A stretch of DNA of 64,000 bases from positions 2,666,001 through 2,730,000 of the forward strand of contig NZ_CP163525.1 in NCBI RefSeq assembly GCF_041080655.1. Direction: 5' to 3'. Origin of the DNA: Streptomyces sp. CG4 (GTDB taxonomy: Bacteria > Actinomycetota > Actinomycetes > Streptomycetales > Streptomycetaceae). A program made the translations under genes and the position numbers. Shown piece after piece: positions 1 to 7,835 of this stretch; the stretch's first letter is position 1, and each line of letters begins with the position of its first letter. Under the pieces are notes generated by a model. The model searched no databases and was not told the DNA's origin. It was given only the letters and a program-made list of their open reading frames with translations.

Positions 1-2321
1 AGACCGTCGTCCGGGTAGGAGTTGGCCGTCATGTAGCCCTCGGCGCCGCCGACGGTGAAGGACGTGGTGATCCCCGGGCGGCCCTTGGGGAGCCGCTTGC
101 GGACCGGGCGGTACTCGACCACCTTCTCGACCGCGGCACGGATCGTGTCCTCGGCCTTCACGGCGATCTCGGCCTTCTCGTCCTCCTTCTTCTTGGCGGA
201 GAGCGGCTGGCCGACCTTGCAGTTGTCGCGGTAGATCGCGAGCGCCTTGACGCCCAGCTTCCAGGCCTCGAAGTAGATCTCCTCGACCTCCTCGACGGTC
301 GCCGTCTCCGGCATGTTGACCGTCTTGGAGATGGCGCCGGAGATCCACGGCTGGATCGCGGCCATCATGCGGACGTGGCCCATCGGGGAGATGGCGCGCT
401 CGCCCATGGCGCAGTCGAACACCTCGTAGTGCCCGTGCTTCAGGCCGGGGGCGTCGATCACATTGCCGTGCTCGGCGATGTGGGCGACGATCGCCTCGAT
501 CTGCTCCTCCTGGTAGCCCAGGCGACGCAGGGCCTGCGGGACGGTGCCGTTGACGATCTGCATCGAGCCGCCGCCGACCAGCTTCTTGAACTTCACGAGC
601 GCCAGGTCGGGCTCGACACCGGTGGTGTCGCAGGACATCGCGAGACCGATGGTGCCGGTCGGGGCGAGGACGGACGCCTGGGAGTTACGGAAACCGTTCT
701 TCTCACCAAGACACACCACGTCCTGCCACGCCTCCGTGGCGGCGGCCCACACGGGGGTGTCCAGGTCGTCCATGCGGACGGCCTTGCCGTTGGCGTCGGC
801 GTGCTGCTTCATGACGCGGTTGTGGGCGTCGGCGTTGCGGGCGTAGCCGTCGTACGTGCCGACGACCGAGGCCAGCTCGGCGGAGCGGCGGTAGGCCGTA
901 CCCGTCATCAGGGAGGTGATGGCGCCGGCGAGAGCGCGGCCGCCGTCGGAGTCGTAGGCGTGGCCGGTGGCCATCAGCAGGGCGCCGAGGTTGGCGTAGC
1001 CGATGCCGAGCTGGCGGAACGCGCGCGTGTTCTCGCCGATCTTCTGGGTCGGGAAGTCCGCGAAGCAGATCGAGATGTCCATCGCGGTGATGACCAGCTC
1101 GACGACCTTCTGGAAGCGCTCGGTCTCGAAGGACTGGTTGCCCTTGCCGTCGTCCTTGAGGAACTTCATCAGGTTCAGCGAGGCCAGGTTGCAGGACGTG
1201 TTGTCCAGGTGCATGTACTCGCTGCACGGGTTCGACGCGGTGATCCGGCCGGACTCGGGGCAGGTGTGCCAGGTGTTGATGGTGTCGTCGTACTGGATGC
1301 CCGGGTCGGCGCAGGCCCAGGCGGCCTCGGCAATCTTGCGGAAGAGCGCCTTGGCGTCGACCTCTTCGAGGACCTCACCGGTCATCCGGGCACGCAGGCC
1401 GAAGTTGCCGCCGTCCTCGACCGCCTTCATGAACTCGTCGTTCACCCGGACCGAGTTGTTGGCGTTCTGGTACTGGACGGAGGTGATGTCGTCGCCGCCC
1501 AGGTCCATGTCGAAGCCCGCGTCGCGCAGGACGCGGATCTTCTCCTCCTCCTTGACCTTGGTCTCGATGAAGTCCTCGATGTCGGGGTGGTCGACGTCGA
1601 GCACGACCATCTTGGCGGCGCGGCGGGTGGCACCGCCGGACTTGATGGTGCCGGCGGAGGCGTCGGCGCCGCGCATGAAGGAGACCGGACCGGAGGCGTT
1701 GCCGCCGGAGGAGAGCAGCTCCTTGGAGGAGCGGATGCGGGAGAGGTTCAGGCCGGCACCGGAGCCGCCCTTGAAGATCATGCCCTCTTCCTTGTACCAG
1801 TCGAGGATCGACTCCATGGAGTCGTCGACGGACAGGATGAAGCAGGCGGAGACCTGCTGGGGCTGCGCGGTGCCCACGTTGAACCACACGGGGCTGTTGA
1901 AGCTGAAGATCTGGTGCAGGAGGGCGTACGCCAGCTCGTGCTCGAAGATCTCGGCGTCGGCGGGCGAGGCGAAGTACTTGTGGTCCTCACCGGCCTTCCG
2001 GTACGTCTTCACGATGCGGTCGATCAGCTGCTTGAGGCCGGTCTCGCGCTGCGGGGTGCCGACGGCACCGCGGAAGTACTTACTGGTGACGATGTTGACC
2101 GCGTTCACCGACCAGAAGTCGGGGAACTCGACGCCACGCTGCTCGAAGTTGACCGAGCCGTCGCGCCAGTTGGTCATGACGACGTCACGGCTCACCCACT
2201 CGACCTCGTCGTACGGGTGTACGCCGGGGGTGGTGTGGATGCGCTCGATACGCAGCCCCTTGGTGGCCTTGGCGCCCTTGGCTCGGGAACCTCGCGCCGG
2301 ACCGCTCGCCGTCTCTGTCAT
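1..2321 (-). CDS. nrdJ: Vitamin B12-dependent (class II) ribonucleotide reductase, C-terminus missing
   Basis: Reduces ribonucleotides to deoxyribonucleotides using adenosylcobalamin. The frame is open from the ATG at 2321 to the window edge, about 773 codons; Streptomyces NrdJ is roughly 960 residues, so about 190 C-terminal residues, including the shuttle cysteines, lie outside. Visible hallmarks are the NPCSE thiyl-radical region followed by DNTSCNLAS, the ACFILSVDDSMESI segment with the N-terminal redox cysteine, and a GADASAGTIKSGGATRRAAKM stretch of the barrel. It lies 164 bp downstream of nrdR on the same strand, the nrdRJ operon arrangement known from Streptomyces coelicolor, so NrdR boxes upstream of nrdR should control it. 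No internal stop or frameshift is seen. Confidence 0.96.
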   Translation of the reverse strand, partial: MTETASGPARGSRAKGAKATKGLRIERIHTTPGVHPYDEVEWVSRDVVMTNWRDGSVNFEQRGVEFPDFWSVNAVNIVTSKYFRGAVGTPQRETGLKQLIDRIVKTYRKAGEDHKYFASPADAEIFEHELAYALLHQIFSFNSPVWFNVGTAQPQQVSACFILSVDDSMESILDWYKEEGMIFKGGSGAGLNLSRIRSSKELLSSGGNASGPVSFMRGADASAGTIKSGGATRRAAKMVVLDVDHPDIEDFIETKVKEEEKIRVLRDAGFDMDLGGDDITSVQYQNANNSVRVNDEFMKAVEDGGNFGLRARMTGEVLEEVDAKALFRKIAEAAWACADPGIQYDDTINTWHTCPESGRITASNPCSEYMHLDNTSCNLASLNLMKFLKDDGKGNQSFETERFQKVVELVITAMDISICFADFPTQKIGENTRAFRQLGIGYANLGALLMATGHAYDSDGGRALAGAITSLMTGTAYRRSAELASVVGTYDGYARNADAHNRVMKQHADANGKAVRMDDLDTPVWAAATEAWQDVVCLGEKNGFRNSQASVLAPTGTIGLAMSCDTTGVEPDLALVKFKKLVGGGSMQIVNGTVPQALRRLGYQEEQIEAIVAHIAEHGNVIDAPGLKHGHYEVFDCAMGERAISPMGHVRMMAAIQPWISGAISKTVNMPETATVEEVEEIYFEAWKLGVKALAIYRDNCKVGQPLSAKKKEDEKAEIAVKAEDTIRAAVEKVVEYRPVRKRLPKGRPGITTSFTVGGAEGYMTANSYPDDG

Positions 2322-2485
2322 GCCGCCTCCCTCTACGGGCAAAAACGCCCTGAAGTGCCCCGTTTGTTCCCGTGGCACGGTGTTCTGTCGTGTATTGCGG
2401 GCACCCTCAGCTGCCACCCGCAACAGGTCTTGGTCGCCGCCGTCCGGCCGGAATCCGGGCCTCCCCCCGGCTTCCGGCCCGCCGA

Positions 2486-3037
2486 TCAGTCGGCGGCGTG
2501 GGCGGGCACGGGAACCTGAGTGGTCCCGCCGGGCCCGCGTTCGTCTTCCTGGCTCCCCGCTCCCGCGTCTTCGTCGTCCGCGGCGGGGCCCCGCGCCGTC
2601 TCCCTCAGCTCCGCGATGGCGGCCTCGAAGTCCTCGAGCGAGTCGAACGCCCGGTAGACGGAGGCGAATCGCAGAAAGGCGACGAGGTCGAGTTCCTGCA
2701 ACGGGCCGAGTATGGCCAGCCCCACGTCGTGGGTGGACAGCTCGGCGCTTCCGGTGGCCCGCAGCGCCTCCTCGACCCGCTGGCCGAGCTGGGCGAGTGC
2801 GTCCTCGGTGACAGGCCGTCCCTGGCATGCCTTGCGCACACCGTTGATGACCTTGGTACGGCTGAATGGCTCGGTGACCCCGGACCGCTTGATCACCATG
2901 AGCGAACACGTCTCCACGGTCGTGAAACGACGGGAGCAGTCAGGGCACTGGCGGCGCCTGCGGATGGACGTGCCGTCGTCGGTCGTACGACTGTCGACCA
3001 CGCGGCTGTCGGGGTGCCTGCAGAAGGGGCAGTGCAT
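2486..3037 (-). CDS. nrdR: Transcriptional repressor NrdR
   Basis: NrdR is an ATP/dATP-sensing repressor of ribonucleotide reductase operons. The 183-residue product has the N-terminal zinc ribbon (Cys3, Cys6, Cys31, Cys34 in the MHCPFC...QCPDC pattern), then an ATP-cone domain with the [15 protein letters not shown] start and the QRVEEALR...LGPLQELD segments. The start was set at the ATG giving MHCPFC, which has GAGGAGGG about 8 nt upstream; a TTG three codons earlier is less likely. The C-terminal tail is acidic and low-complexity, as in other Streptomyces NrdR. It is the first gene of the nrdRJ operon. Confidence 0.97.
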   Translation of the reverse strand: MHCPFCRHPDSRVVDSRTTDDGTSIRRRRQCPDCSRRFTTVETCSLMVIKRSGVTEPFSRTKVINGVRKACQGRPVTEDALAQLGQRVEEALRATGSAELSTHDVGLAILGPLQELDLVAFLRFASVYRAFDSLEDFEAAIAELRETARGPAADDEDAGAGSQEDERGPGGTTQVPVPAHAAD

Positions 3038-3144
3038 GATCTCCAACCCTCCTCACAGCAGACTCAACAACCTCACCGGGCCCATGGGCCCCGCGAAGCA
3101 GCCCTAAGCATAGGCGATCGTGGAGCCGCTTCAGACCCGGGGGA

Positions 3145-3188
3145 CCACAACTTGTGGGCTGCTGTAGCCATCCAACCACTAGATGTGG
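3145..3188 (-). promoter_or_regulatory. Pair of NrdR boxes upstream of nrdRJ
   Basis: Two palindromic sites, CCACAACTTGTGG (3145-3157) and CCACTAGATGTGG (3176-3188), have centres 31 bp apart, almost exactly three helical turns. Paired boxes at this phasing 5' of the operon match the described arrangement of NrdR sites in Streptomyces. They should mediate (d)ATP-responsive autorepression of nrdRJ. Confidence 0.8.
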
Positions 3189-3206
3189 GGATTGGCTCAT
3201 ACACCC

Positions 3207-3252
3207 AGGCAGTCACGCGTGTCGCAGCAGGCAGTCACGCGTGTCGCGGCAG
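3207..3252. repeat. 22-bp tandem duplication upstream of nrdRJ
   Basis: Two copies of a 22-bp unit (core GCAGTCACGCGTGTCGC) sit head to tail, differing at one position. They lie just upstream of the NrdR boxes relative to nrdR. Function unknown; the copies could be a recent slippage or part of the promoter. Confidence 0.8.
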
Positions 3253-3550
3253 AAGAGGGGCGGACCCCACCACGCGGGCGGTCCGGCCGGGGACACGCGG
3301 GCGCAGAGCCGTACCACTGTGGCACTTACGGAGATACCGTGGGCGCCGCACGGAGGACGCGTGGGACTCCGGCACAGAAGGGCCCCGGAGCCCGGATGCG
3401 CGGATTCCGGATGGCAGACTGGGTAACGACCCACGAGGTCGGCAACCCCGGCGGTGAAGAGTACAACGATGGGCGCTTTTGCCCGCCAGGTGGGGCGTTA
3501 GCAATACACCCAGACACATGATCGCGTCAGGTGAATCGCACTTTTTCACT

Positions 3551-3564
3551 CGAACGTGTGTTTG
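3551..3564 (+). promoter_or_regulatory. SOS (LexA) box upstream of lexA
   Basis: CGAACGTGTGTTTG matches the actinobacterial/Gram-positive SOS box CGAAC-N4-GTTCG at all but one position. It is 60 bp upstream of the lexA start, consistent with LexA autorepression. Confidence 0.82.
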
Positions 3565-3624
3565 GCGCAACCTTTCGAAAGCAACTACCGTTGTCCAGCA
3601 GGGAGACCATCGAGAGGGGCCGAC

Positions 3625-4404
3625 GTGACCACCACCGCAGACAGTGCCACCATCACCGCCCAGGACCGCTCCCAGGGCCGAGTCGAGCCGGTACATGTGA
3701 TGAACGAAGCCACGAATCCCGAGGGACACAAGCGCTCTCTGCCGGGCCGACCTCCAGGAATCCGGGCGGACAGCTCCGGACTCACCGACCGGCAGCGTCG
3801 CGTGATCGAAGTCATCCGCGACTCGGTACAGCGACGCGGATATCCGCCGTCGATGCGCGAGATCGGCCAGGCCGTCGGCCTCTCCAGCACGTCCTCGGTC
3901 GCGCATCAGTTGATGGCGCTGGAGCGCAAGGGCTTCCTGCGCCGTGACCCGCACCGCCCGCGCGCGTACGAGGTCCGCGGCTCGGACCAGGCCGTGACCG
4001 TGCAGCCCACGGACACCGCCGGCAAGCCCGCCGCGTCGTACGTCCCGCTGGTCGGCCGGATCGCCGCCGGTGGCCCGATCCTCGCGGAGGAGTCCGTCGA
4101 GGACGTCTTCCCGCTCCCCCGCCAGCTCGTCGGCGACGGCGAGCTGTTCGTCCTCAAGGTCGTCGGCGACTCCATGATCGAGGCCGCGATCTGCGACGGC
4201 GACTGGGTCACCGTACGCCGTCAGCCCGTCGCGGAGAACGGCGACATCGTGGCAGCCATGCTCGACGGCGAAGCCACCGTCAAGCGCTTCAAGCGCGAGG
4301 ACGGCCACGTCTGGCTCCTTCCGCACAACGCGGCCTACGAACCGATCCCCGGCGACGACGCGACCATCCTGGGCAAGGTCGTCGCGGTGCTGCGGCGCGT
4401 GTGA
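3625..4404 (+). CDS. lexA: LexA repressor
   Basis: SOS-response repressor; RecA-stimulated self-cleavage inactivates it. The 259-residue protein has an N-terminal winged-helix DNA-binding domain (about 52-118, [11 protein letters not shown]...[22 protein letters not shown]) and a C-terminal S24 peptidase domain. The cleavage dipeptide is Ala148-Gly149, with catalytic Ser183 in GDSM and Lys220 in ATVKRF. The GTG start at 3625 follows GAGAGGGG; the open frame extends further upstream to 3556, but that would run through the SOS box. A long N-terminal extension of about 50 residues before the winged helix is usual in Streptomyces. Divergent from nrdRJ. Confidence 0.96.
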   Translation: MTTTADSATITAQDRSQGRVEPVHVMNEATNPEGHKRSLPGRPPGIRADSSGLTDRQRRVIEVIRDSVQRRGYPPSMREIGQAVGLSSTSSVAHQLMALERKGFLRRDPHRPRAYEVRGSDQAVTVQPTDTAGKPAASYVPLVGRIAAGGPILAEESVEDVFPLPRQLVGDGELFVLKVVGDSMIEAAICDGDWVTVRRQPVAENGDIVAAMLDGEATVKRFKREDGHVWLLPHNAAYEPIPGDDATILGKVVAVLRRV

Positions 4405-4451
4405 CGCCTGCGGCGGGCGGGCCCTGTACGGCTGCTCGCTCCCTGACCGGG

Positions 4452-4479
4452 CCCCGGAACCCCTGCGCCGGTTCCGGGG
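4452..4479 (+). terminator. Hairpin after lexA
   Basis: CCCCGGAACC (4452-4461) pairs perfectly with GGTTCCGGGG (4470-4479) across an 8-nt loop, 47 bp after the lexA stop. Actinobacterial terminators often lack a U-tract. Confidence 0.6.
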
Positions 4480-4524
4480 TCCTGCTGTGTCCCCCCTGTG
4501 TCCAGGGGACCTGGCACTTTGCGC

Positions 4525-4568
4525 ATCACGGGGCGGCCTGGCCGGCGTTGGTCAGGCCGCCCCGTGAT
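4525..4568. terminator. Bidirectional terminator between convergent lexA and the helicase gene
   Basis: A perfect 16-bp inverted repeat (arms 4525-4540 and 4553-4568, 12-nt loop). The right arm touches the stop codon of the converging helicase gene, so the same hairpin can end transcripts from both sides. Confidence 0.8.
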
Positions 4569-6559
4569 CACTCCGCCTCGGCCTGCTGCGCTTCCGTCTC
4601 CTTCGCCGCCGCGTCGATCGCGGCCAGCGACTTACGGACCTGGTTACGGTCCGTGGTGGACCAGAAGTCCGGCAGCGACGTCTTGAGATAGCCGCCGTAG
4701 CGTGCGGTGGCCAGCCGCTGGTCCAGTACGGCGACCACACCGCGGTCCCCCGACGCACGGACGAGTCGGCCGGCGCCCTGGGCCATGAGCAGGGCCGCGT
4801 GCGTGGCGGCCACCGCCATGAAGCCGTTGCCGCCGGCGTCCTCCACCGCCTTCTGCCGCGCGCTCATCAACGGATCGTCGGGACGCGGGAACGGGATCTT
4901 GTCCATGACGACCAGCTGGCAGCTCGGGCCGGGGACATCGACGCCCTGCCAGAGGGACAGCGTGCCGAAGAGACAGGTCTTCGGATCGGCCGCGAAGTTT
5001 TTGATCAGTTCGCCGAGGGTCTCCTCGCCCTGGAGCAGGATCGGGAACTCGGGGATCCTGGTGCGCAGTTCCTCCGCCGCGAGCTGCGCTGCCCGCATGG
5101 ACGAGAACAGCCCCAGGGTGCGGCCCCCTGCCGCCTGGATCAGTTCGCTCAGCTCGTCGAGCATGTCGGAACGCTCGCCGTCCCGCGCGGGGCGCGAGAG
5201 ATGCTTGGCGACGTAGAGGATGCCCTGCTTGCGGTAGTCGAAGGGCGAGCCGACATCGACGCCCCTCCACTGCGGCAGGTCCTCTCCCTCGACGCCCTCG
5301 GGGCCGAGCCCCAGAGAGGCCCCGACGCCGTTGAAGTCACCGCCCAGCTTGAGGGTTGCCGAGGTGAGGACGACCGAGCGGTCCGCGAAGAGCTTCTCCC
5401 TGAGCAGACCCGAGACCGACATGGGAGCGACGCGCAGGGAGGCACCGAAGCGGTCGTGCCGCTCGTACCAGACGACGTCCCACTCCGAGCCGTTCAGGAC
5501 CCGCTCGGCCACGTCGTGCACCGTCTCCACCGAGGCCAGCGCCTGCTTGCGGACCGCGTCCTCGTCCTGCACCGACTTGTCGCGCGTCGCTCCGATCGCG
5601 GAGATGACCGTGCGCGCGGCGTCCCGCAGTGCCATCAGCGCGTAGCCGAGGTCTTCCGGGATCTCTTCCAGTCGGCCCGGCAGGGCCAGCTCCATCAGCC
5701 GCTCGAAGCCCTCGGCGGCGGTCTGGAGCTGATCAGCGGCCTTCTCGTTCGCCAGCTTGGCGGCGCGGCGCACCGCGCGGTTGACCTGGCCGGGCGTGAG
5801 TTCGCCGGTCGCCACGCCGGTGACCCGCGAGACGAGTTCATGGGCCTCGTCCACGATCAGCACCTCGTGCTGCGGCAGCACCGGCGCGCCCTCGATGGCG
5901 TCGATGGCGAGCAGCGCGTGGTTCGTGACCACGACCTCGGCGAGCTTGGCTCGCTCGCGGGCCATCTCCGCGAAGCACTCGGCGCCGTAGGCGCACTTCG
6001 ACGCGCCAAGGCATTCCCGCGACGAGACCGACACCTGCGCCCAGGCGCGGTCCGACACGCCCGGTGTGAGGTCGTCCCGGTCACCGGTCTCGGTCTCGTC
6101 CGACCAGTCGCGCAGGCGCAGGAGATCCTGCCCCAGCTTGCTCGTCGGCGCGGCGGCCTCGAACTGGTCGAAGAGTCCGTCCTCCTCGTCCTGCGGCATG
6201 CCCTCGTGCAGGCGGTGCAGACAGAGATAGTTCGACCGGCCCTTGAGCATCGCGAACTCCGGGCGGCGGCGCAGCAGCGGGTGCAGGGCGTCGACCGTGC
6301 GGGGCAGATCGCGCTCCACGAGCTGGCGCTGCAGCGCGAGGGTGGCCGTCGCCACGACCACCCGTTCCCCGTGCGCGAGCGCCGGTACGAGATAGCCGAG
6401 CGACTTTCCGGTGCCGGTGCCGGCCTGGACCAGCAGATGGGATCCGCCGTCGATCGCCTCGGCGACCGCTTCGGCCATGGTCACCTGGCCGGGGCGCTCC
6501 GTGCCGCCGACAGCGGTGACGGCGGCGTGGAGGAGTTCGGGGAGTGAGGGCTTCGTCAT
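4568..6559 (-). CDS. ATP-dependent helicase, DinG/XPD-like superfamily 2
   Basis: Predicted iron-sulfur 5'-3' DNA helicase of the DinG/YoaA group, likely acting in DNA repair or R-loop/replication-fork processing. The 663-residue product shows the Q-like N-terminus (ERPGQVTMAEAV), Walker A GTGTGKS at about 47-53, motif Ia TATLALQRQLV, an iron-sulfur cysteine cluster between about 110 and 220 (YLCLHRL, then SSREC.GASKC....ECF), the DEAH box VDEAHEL, and C-terminal motifs LFSSMRAAQ, SLWQGVDVPGP and QGAGRLVRASGDRGVVAVLDQR. It ends in a low-complexity AKETEAQQAEAE tail. The ATG start is near the end of a 360-bp gap. No SOS box was found in front of it even though it neighbours lexA. Confidence 0.92.
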   Translation of the reverse strand: MTKPSLPELLHAAVTAVGGTERPGQVTMAEAVAEAIDGGSHLLVQAGTGTGKSLGYLVPALAHGERVVVATATLALQRQLVERDLPRTVDALHPLLRRRPEFAMLKGRSNYLCLHRLHEGMPQDEEDGLFDQFEAAAPTSKLGQDLLRLRDWSDETETGDRDDLTPGVSDRAWAQVSVSSRECLGASKCAYGAECFAEMARERAKLAEVVVTNHALLAIDAIEGAPVLPQHEVLIVDEAHELVSRVTGVATGELTPGQVNRAVRRAAKLANEKAADQLQTAAEGFERLMELALPGRLEEIPEDLGYALMALRDAARTVISAIGATRDKSVQDEDAVRKQALASVETVHDVAERVLNGSEWDVVWYERHDRFGASLRVAPMSVSGLLREKLFADRSVVLTSATLKLGGDFNGVGASLGLGPEGVEGEDLPQWRGVDVGSPFDYRKQGILYVAKHLSRPARDGERSDMLDELSELIQAAGGRTLGLFSSMRAAQLAAEELRTRIPEFPILLQGEETLGELIKNFAADPKTCLFGTLSLWQGVDVPGPSCQLVVMDKIPFPRPDDPLMSARQKAVEDAGGNGFMAVAATHAALLMAQGAGRLVRASGDRGVVAVLDQRLATARYGGYLKTSLPDFWSTTDRNQVRKSLAAIDAAAKETEAQQAEAE

Positions 6560-6921
6560 AGCCCGACCACCCTACGGCCCGGCACTGACAAACGGGCGGT
6601 CAAGGCGGGGAGAGGCGGCGTGATCACGACCGGGCTCCTGGTGGGACGGGGTGGGCGGCGGCGGGAGGGGTACGGGCGGGGTTCGGATGGAGGTGCGTCT
6701 TGAGCGTGGAGGGGTGCGACAGGGCGATCTCGCGCAGGGGGCCGGCCTCGCTCGCGAGCTCTCGACGAGCGGGGAGTGAACGAGCGAGAGGTGAACAGGT
6801 GTCGAACGGCGCGGTGAACTCGTGGGTCGAGCGCGATTTTCTCGCCTCAGGTTTCTCGGATCGAATGGGAACTCGACCGACCCGCCCTTCGTACTACATG
6901 TGAAGGCGCGAACACACAGCG
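6560..6921. other. Intergenic region between GNAT gene end and helicase start
   Basis: No gene supported. A 67-codon frame on the plus strand (6700-6903) has no recognisable product and no convincing ribosome binding site. The region should hold the helicase promoter; no good LexA box was seen (closest is CGAATGGGAACTCG, which mismatches both half-sites). Confidence 0.5.
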
Positions 6922-7767
6922 CTACAACACGTCGCGCAGGACTCGGTCCCTGATCATGAGGGCGGCCCGCTTGCCAGGCAGGTCGACCTCGTCCGCGAAC
7001 CGGAATCCGGCGCTCAGGAACGCTGCGACGGAGGGGGTGTTGCGAAGATCGGGTTCCGCTACGACCCGTGCGCACGCGGGGCGCCGGTCGAGGACCAGGT
7101 CGGCCACGGCGCGGAGCAGGCCGGACCCCAGCCCGCGCCCTCGATCCGTGGCCGCGCCGACGAGGACGTGGATCCCGGTGTCATGCGGACGGGCCGGATA
7201 GTGGCGGGCCAGCGGATCCAGGTCCGCCCGGTAGATCTCCCAGTAGCTCATGGGAGTGCCGTCCAGCACGCCGAGGCACGGCACGCTGCGTCCGTCGCCG
7301 TCGAGTTGGGCGCGCAGATGGTCCTCCGTCCGGTTCCGGGGCCCTGCCAGCTCCCAGAACGGCGCGACGGCGGGGTCGTTCATCCACCGATGGATGAGCG
7401 GCAGGTCTTCCTCGATGCGCGCGGGCTGGAGCTGGAAGGAGCCGACCGGGGTGAGCACCGGACCCCACGTATGGAGCTGGTCCAGTAGATAGCCCGTCCC
7501 TCCGGCGAAGAGGGCGAGGAACTCGGCGGGCAGCTGCAGGTCCAGCGTGTCCTCGCAGTCCCCGTCGTCGTCCTCGACGGCGAACCCGGTGAACGGGGCG
7601 GCCCGGCTGCTGCCCGCGCCGTCCGCCAGCGGGCCGCCGGTGTCCCGGAGCACCGGGGCACCCGGGTGGAGGGAGGCGCCCGGGCGGACCGGGGCACCGG
7701 GGCGGACGGGGGCGCCCGGATGGGCGAGGTCGGCGCCGGGGCCGGTGTTCGCATCGGTGGGAGGCAA
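6922..7767 (-). CDS. GNAT-family N-acetyltransferase (IucB/RhbD-type)
   Basis: Predicted acyl-CoA N-acyltransferase that could acylate the hydroxamate or amine precursor of a siderophore-like product. The 281-residue protein has a proline/glycine-rich N-terminal third with four near-repeats of PGAPVRPGA (about 18-40), then a GNAT domain: RIEEDLPLIHRWMNDPAVAPFWEL, PMSYWEIYRAD, and the acetyl-CoA-binding DRGRGLGSGLLRAV segment followed by RNTPSVAAFLSAGF. This layout resembles the aerobactin/rhizobactin acylase group. The TTG start at 7767 was chosen because GAGGAG lies 6-7 nt upstream. It is the last gene of the leftward operon behind the IucA/IucC gene. Confidence 0.85.
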   Translation of the reverse strand: MPPTDANTGPGADLAHPGAPVRPGAPVRPGASLHPGAPVLRDTGGPLADGAGSSRAAPFTGFAVEDDDGDCEDTLDLQLPAEFLALFAGGTGYLLDQLHTWGPVLTPVGSFQLQPARIEEDLPLIHRWMNDPAVAPFWELAGPRNRTEDHLRAQLDGDGRSVPCLGVLDGTPMSYWEIYRADLDPLARHYPARPHDTGIHVLVGAATDRGRGLGSGLLRAVADLVLDRRPACARVVAEPDLRNTPSVAAFLSAGFRFADEVDLPGKRAALMIRDRVLRDVL

Positions 7768-7835
7768 GGTGCGCTCCTCTCAGGAGACGAGGTGGGTCAG
7801 GCTCCTCGGAAATGCGGGGAGGCGGGGCAAGTCGC

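Noticed and set aside
375-2519. 714-codon open frame on the plus strand opposite nrdJ
   Set aside because: Composition-driven antisense frame; the minus strand encodes an unmistakable NrdJ with conserved motifs across the whole stretch.
3038-3624. Cobalamin riboswitch for the B12-dependent reductase
   Set aside because: No B12-box-like sequence seen; in Streptomyces that riboswitch precedes nrdABS, not nrdRJ.
4799-6547. 582-codon plus-strand frame opposite the helicase
   Set aside because: No family resemblance, and the helicase motifs on the minus strand cover it completely.
6560-6700. SOS box for the DinG-type helicase
   Set aside because: No match to CGAAC-N4-GTTCG in the upstream region; nearest candidate mismatches both half-sites.
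6700-6903. 67-codon plus-strand ORF between GNAT and helicase genes
   Set aside because: No ribosome binding site, no homology recognised, poor codon bias.
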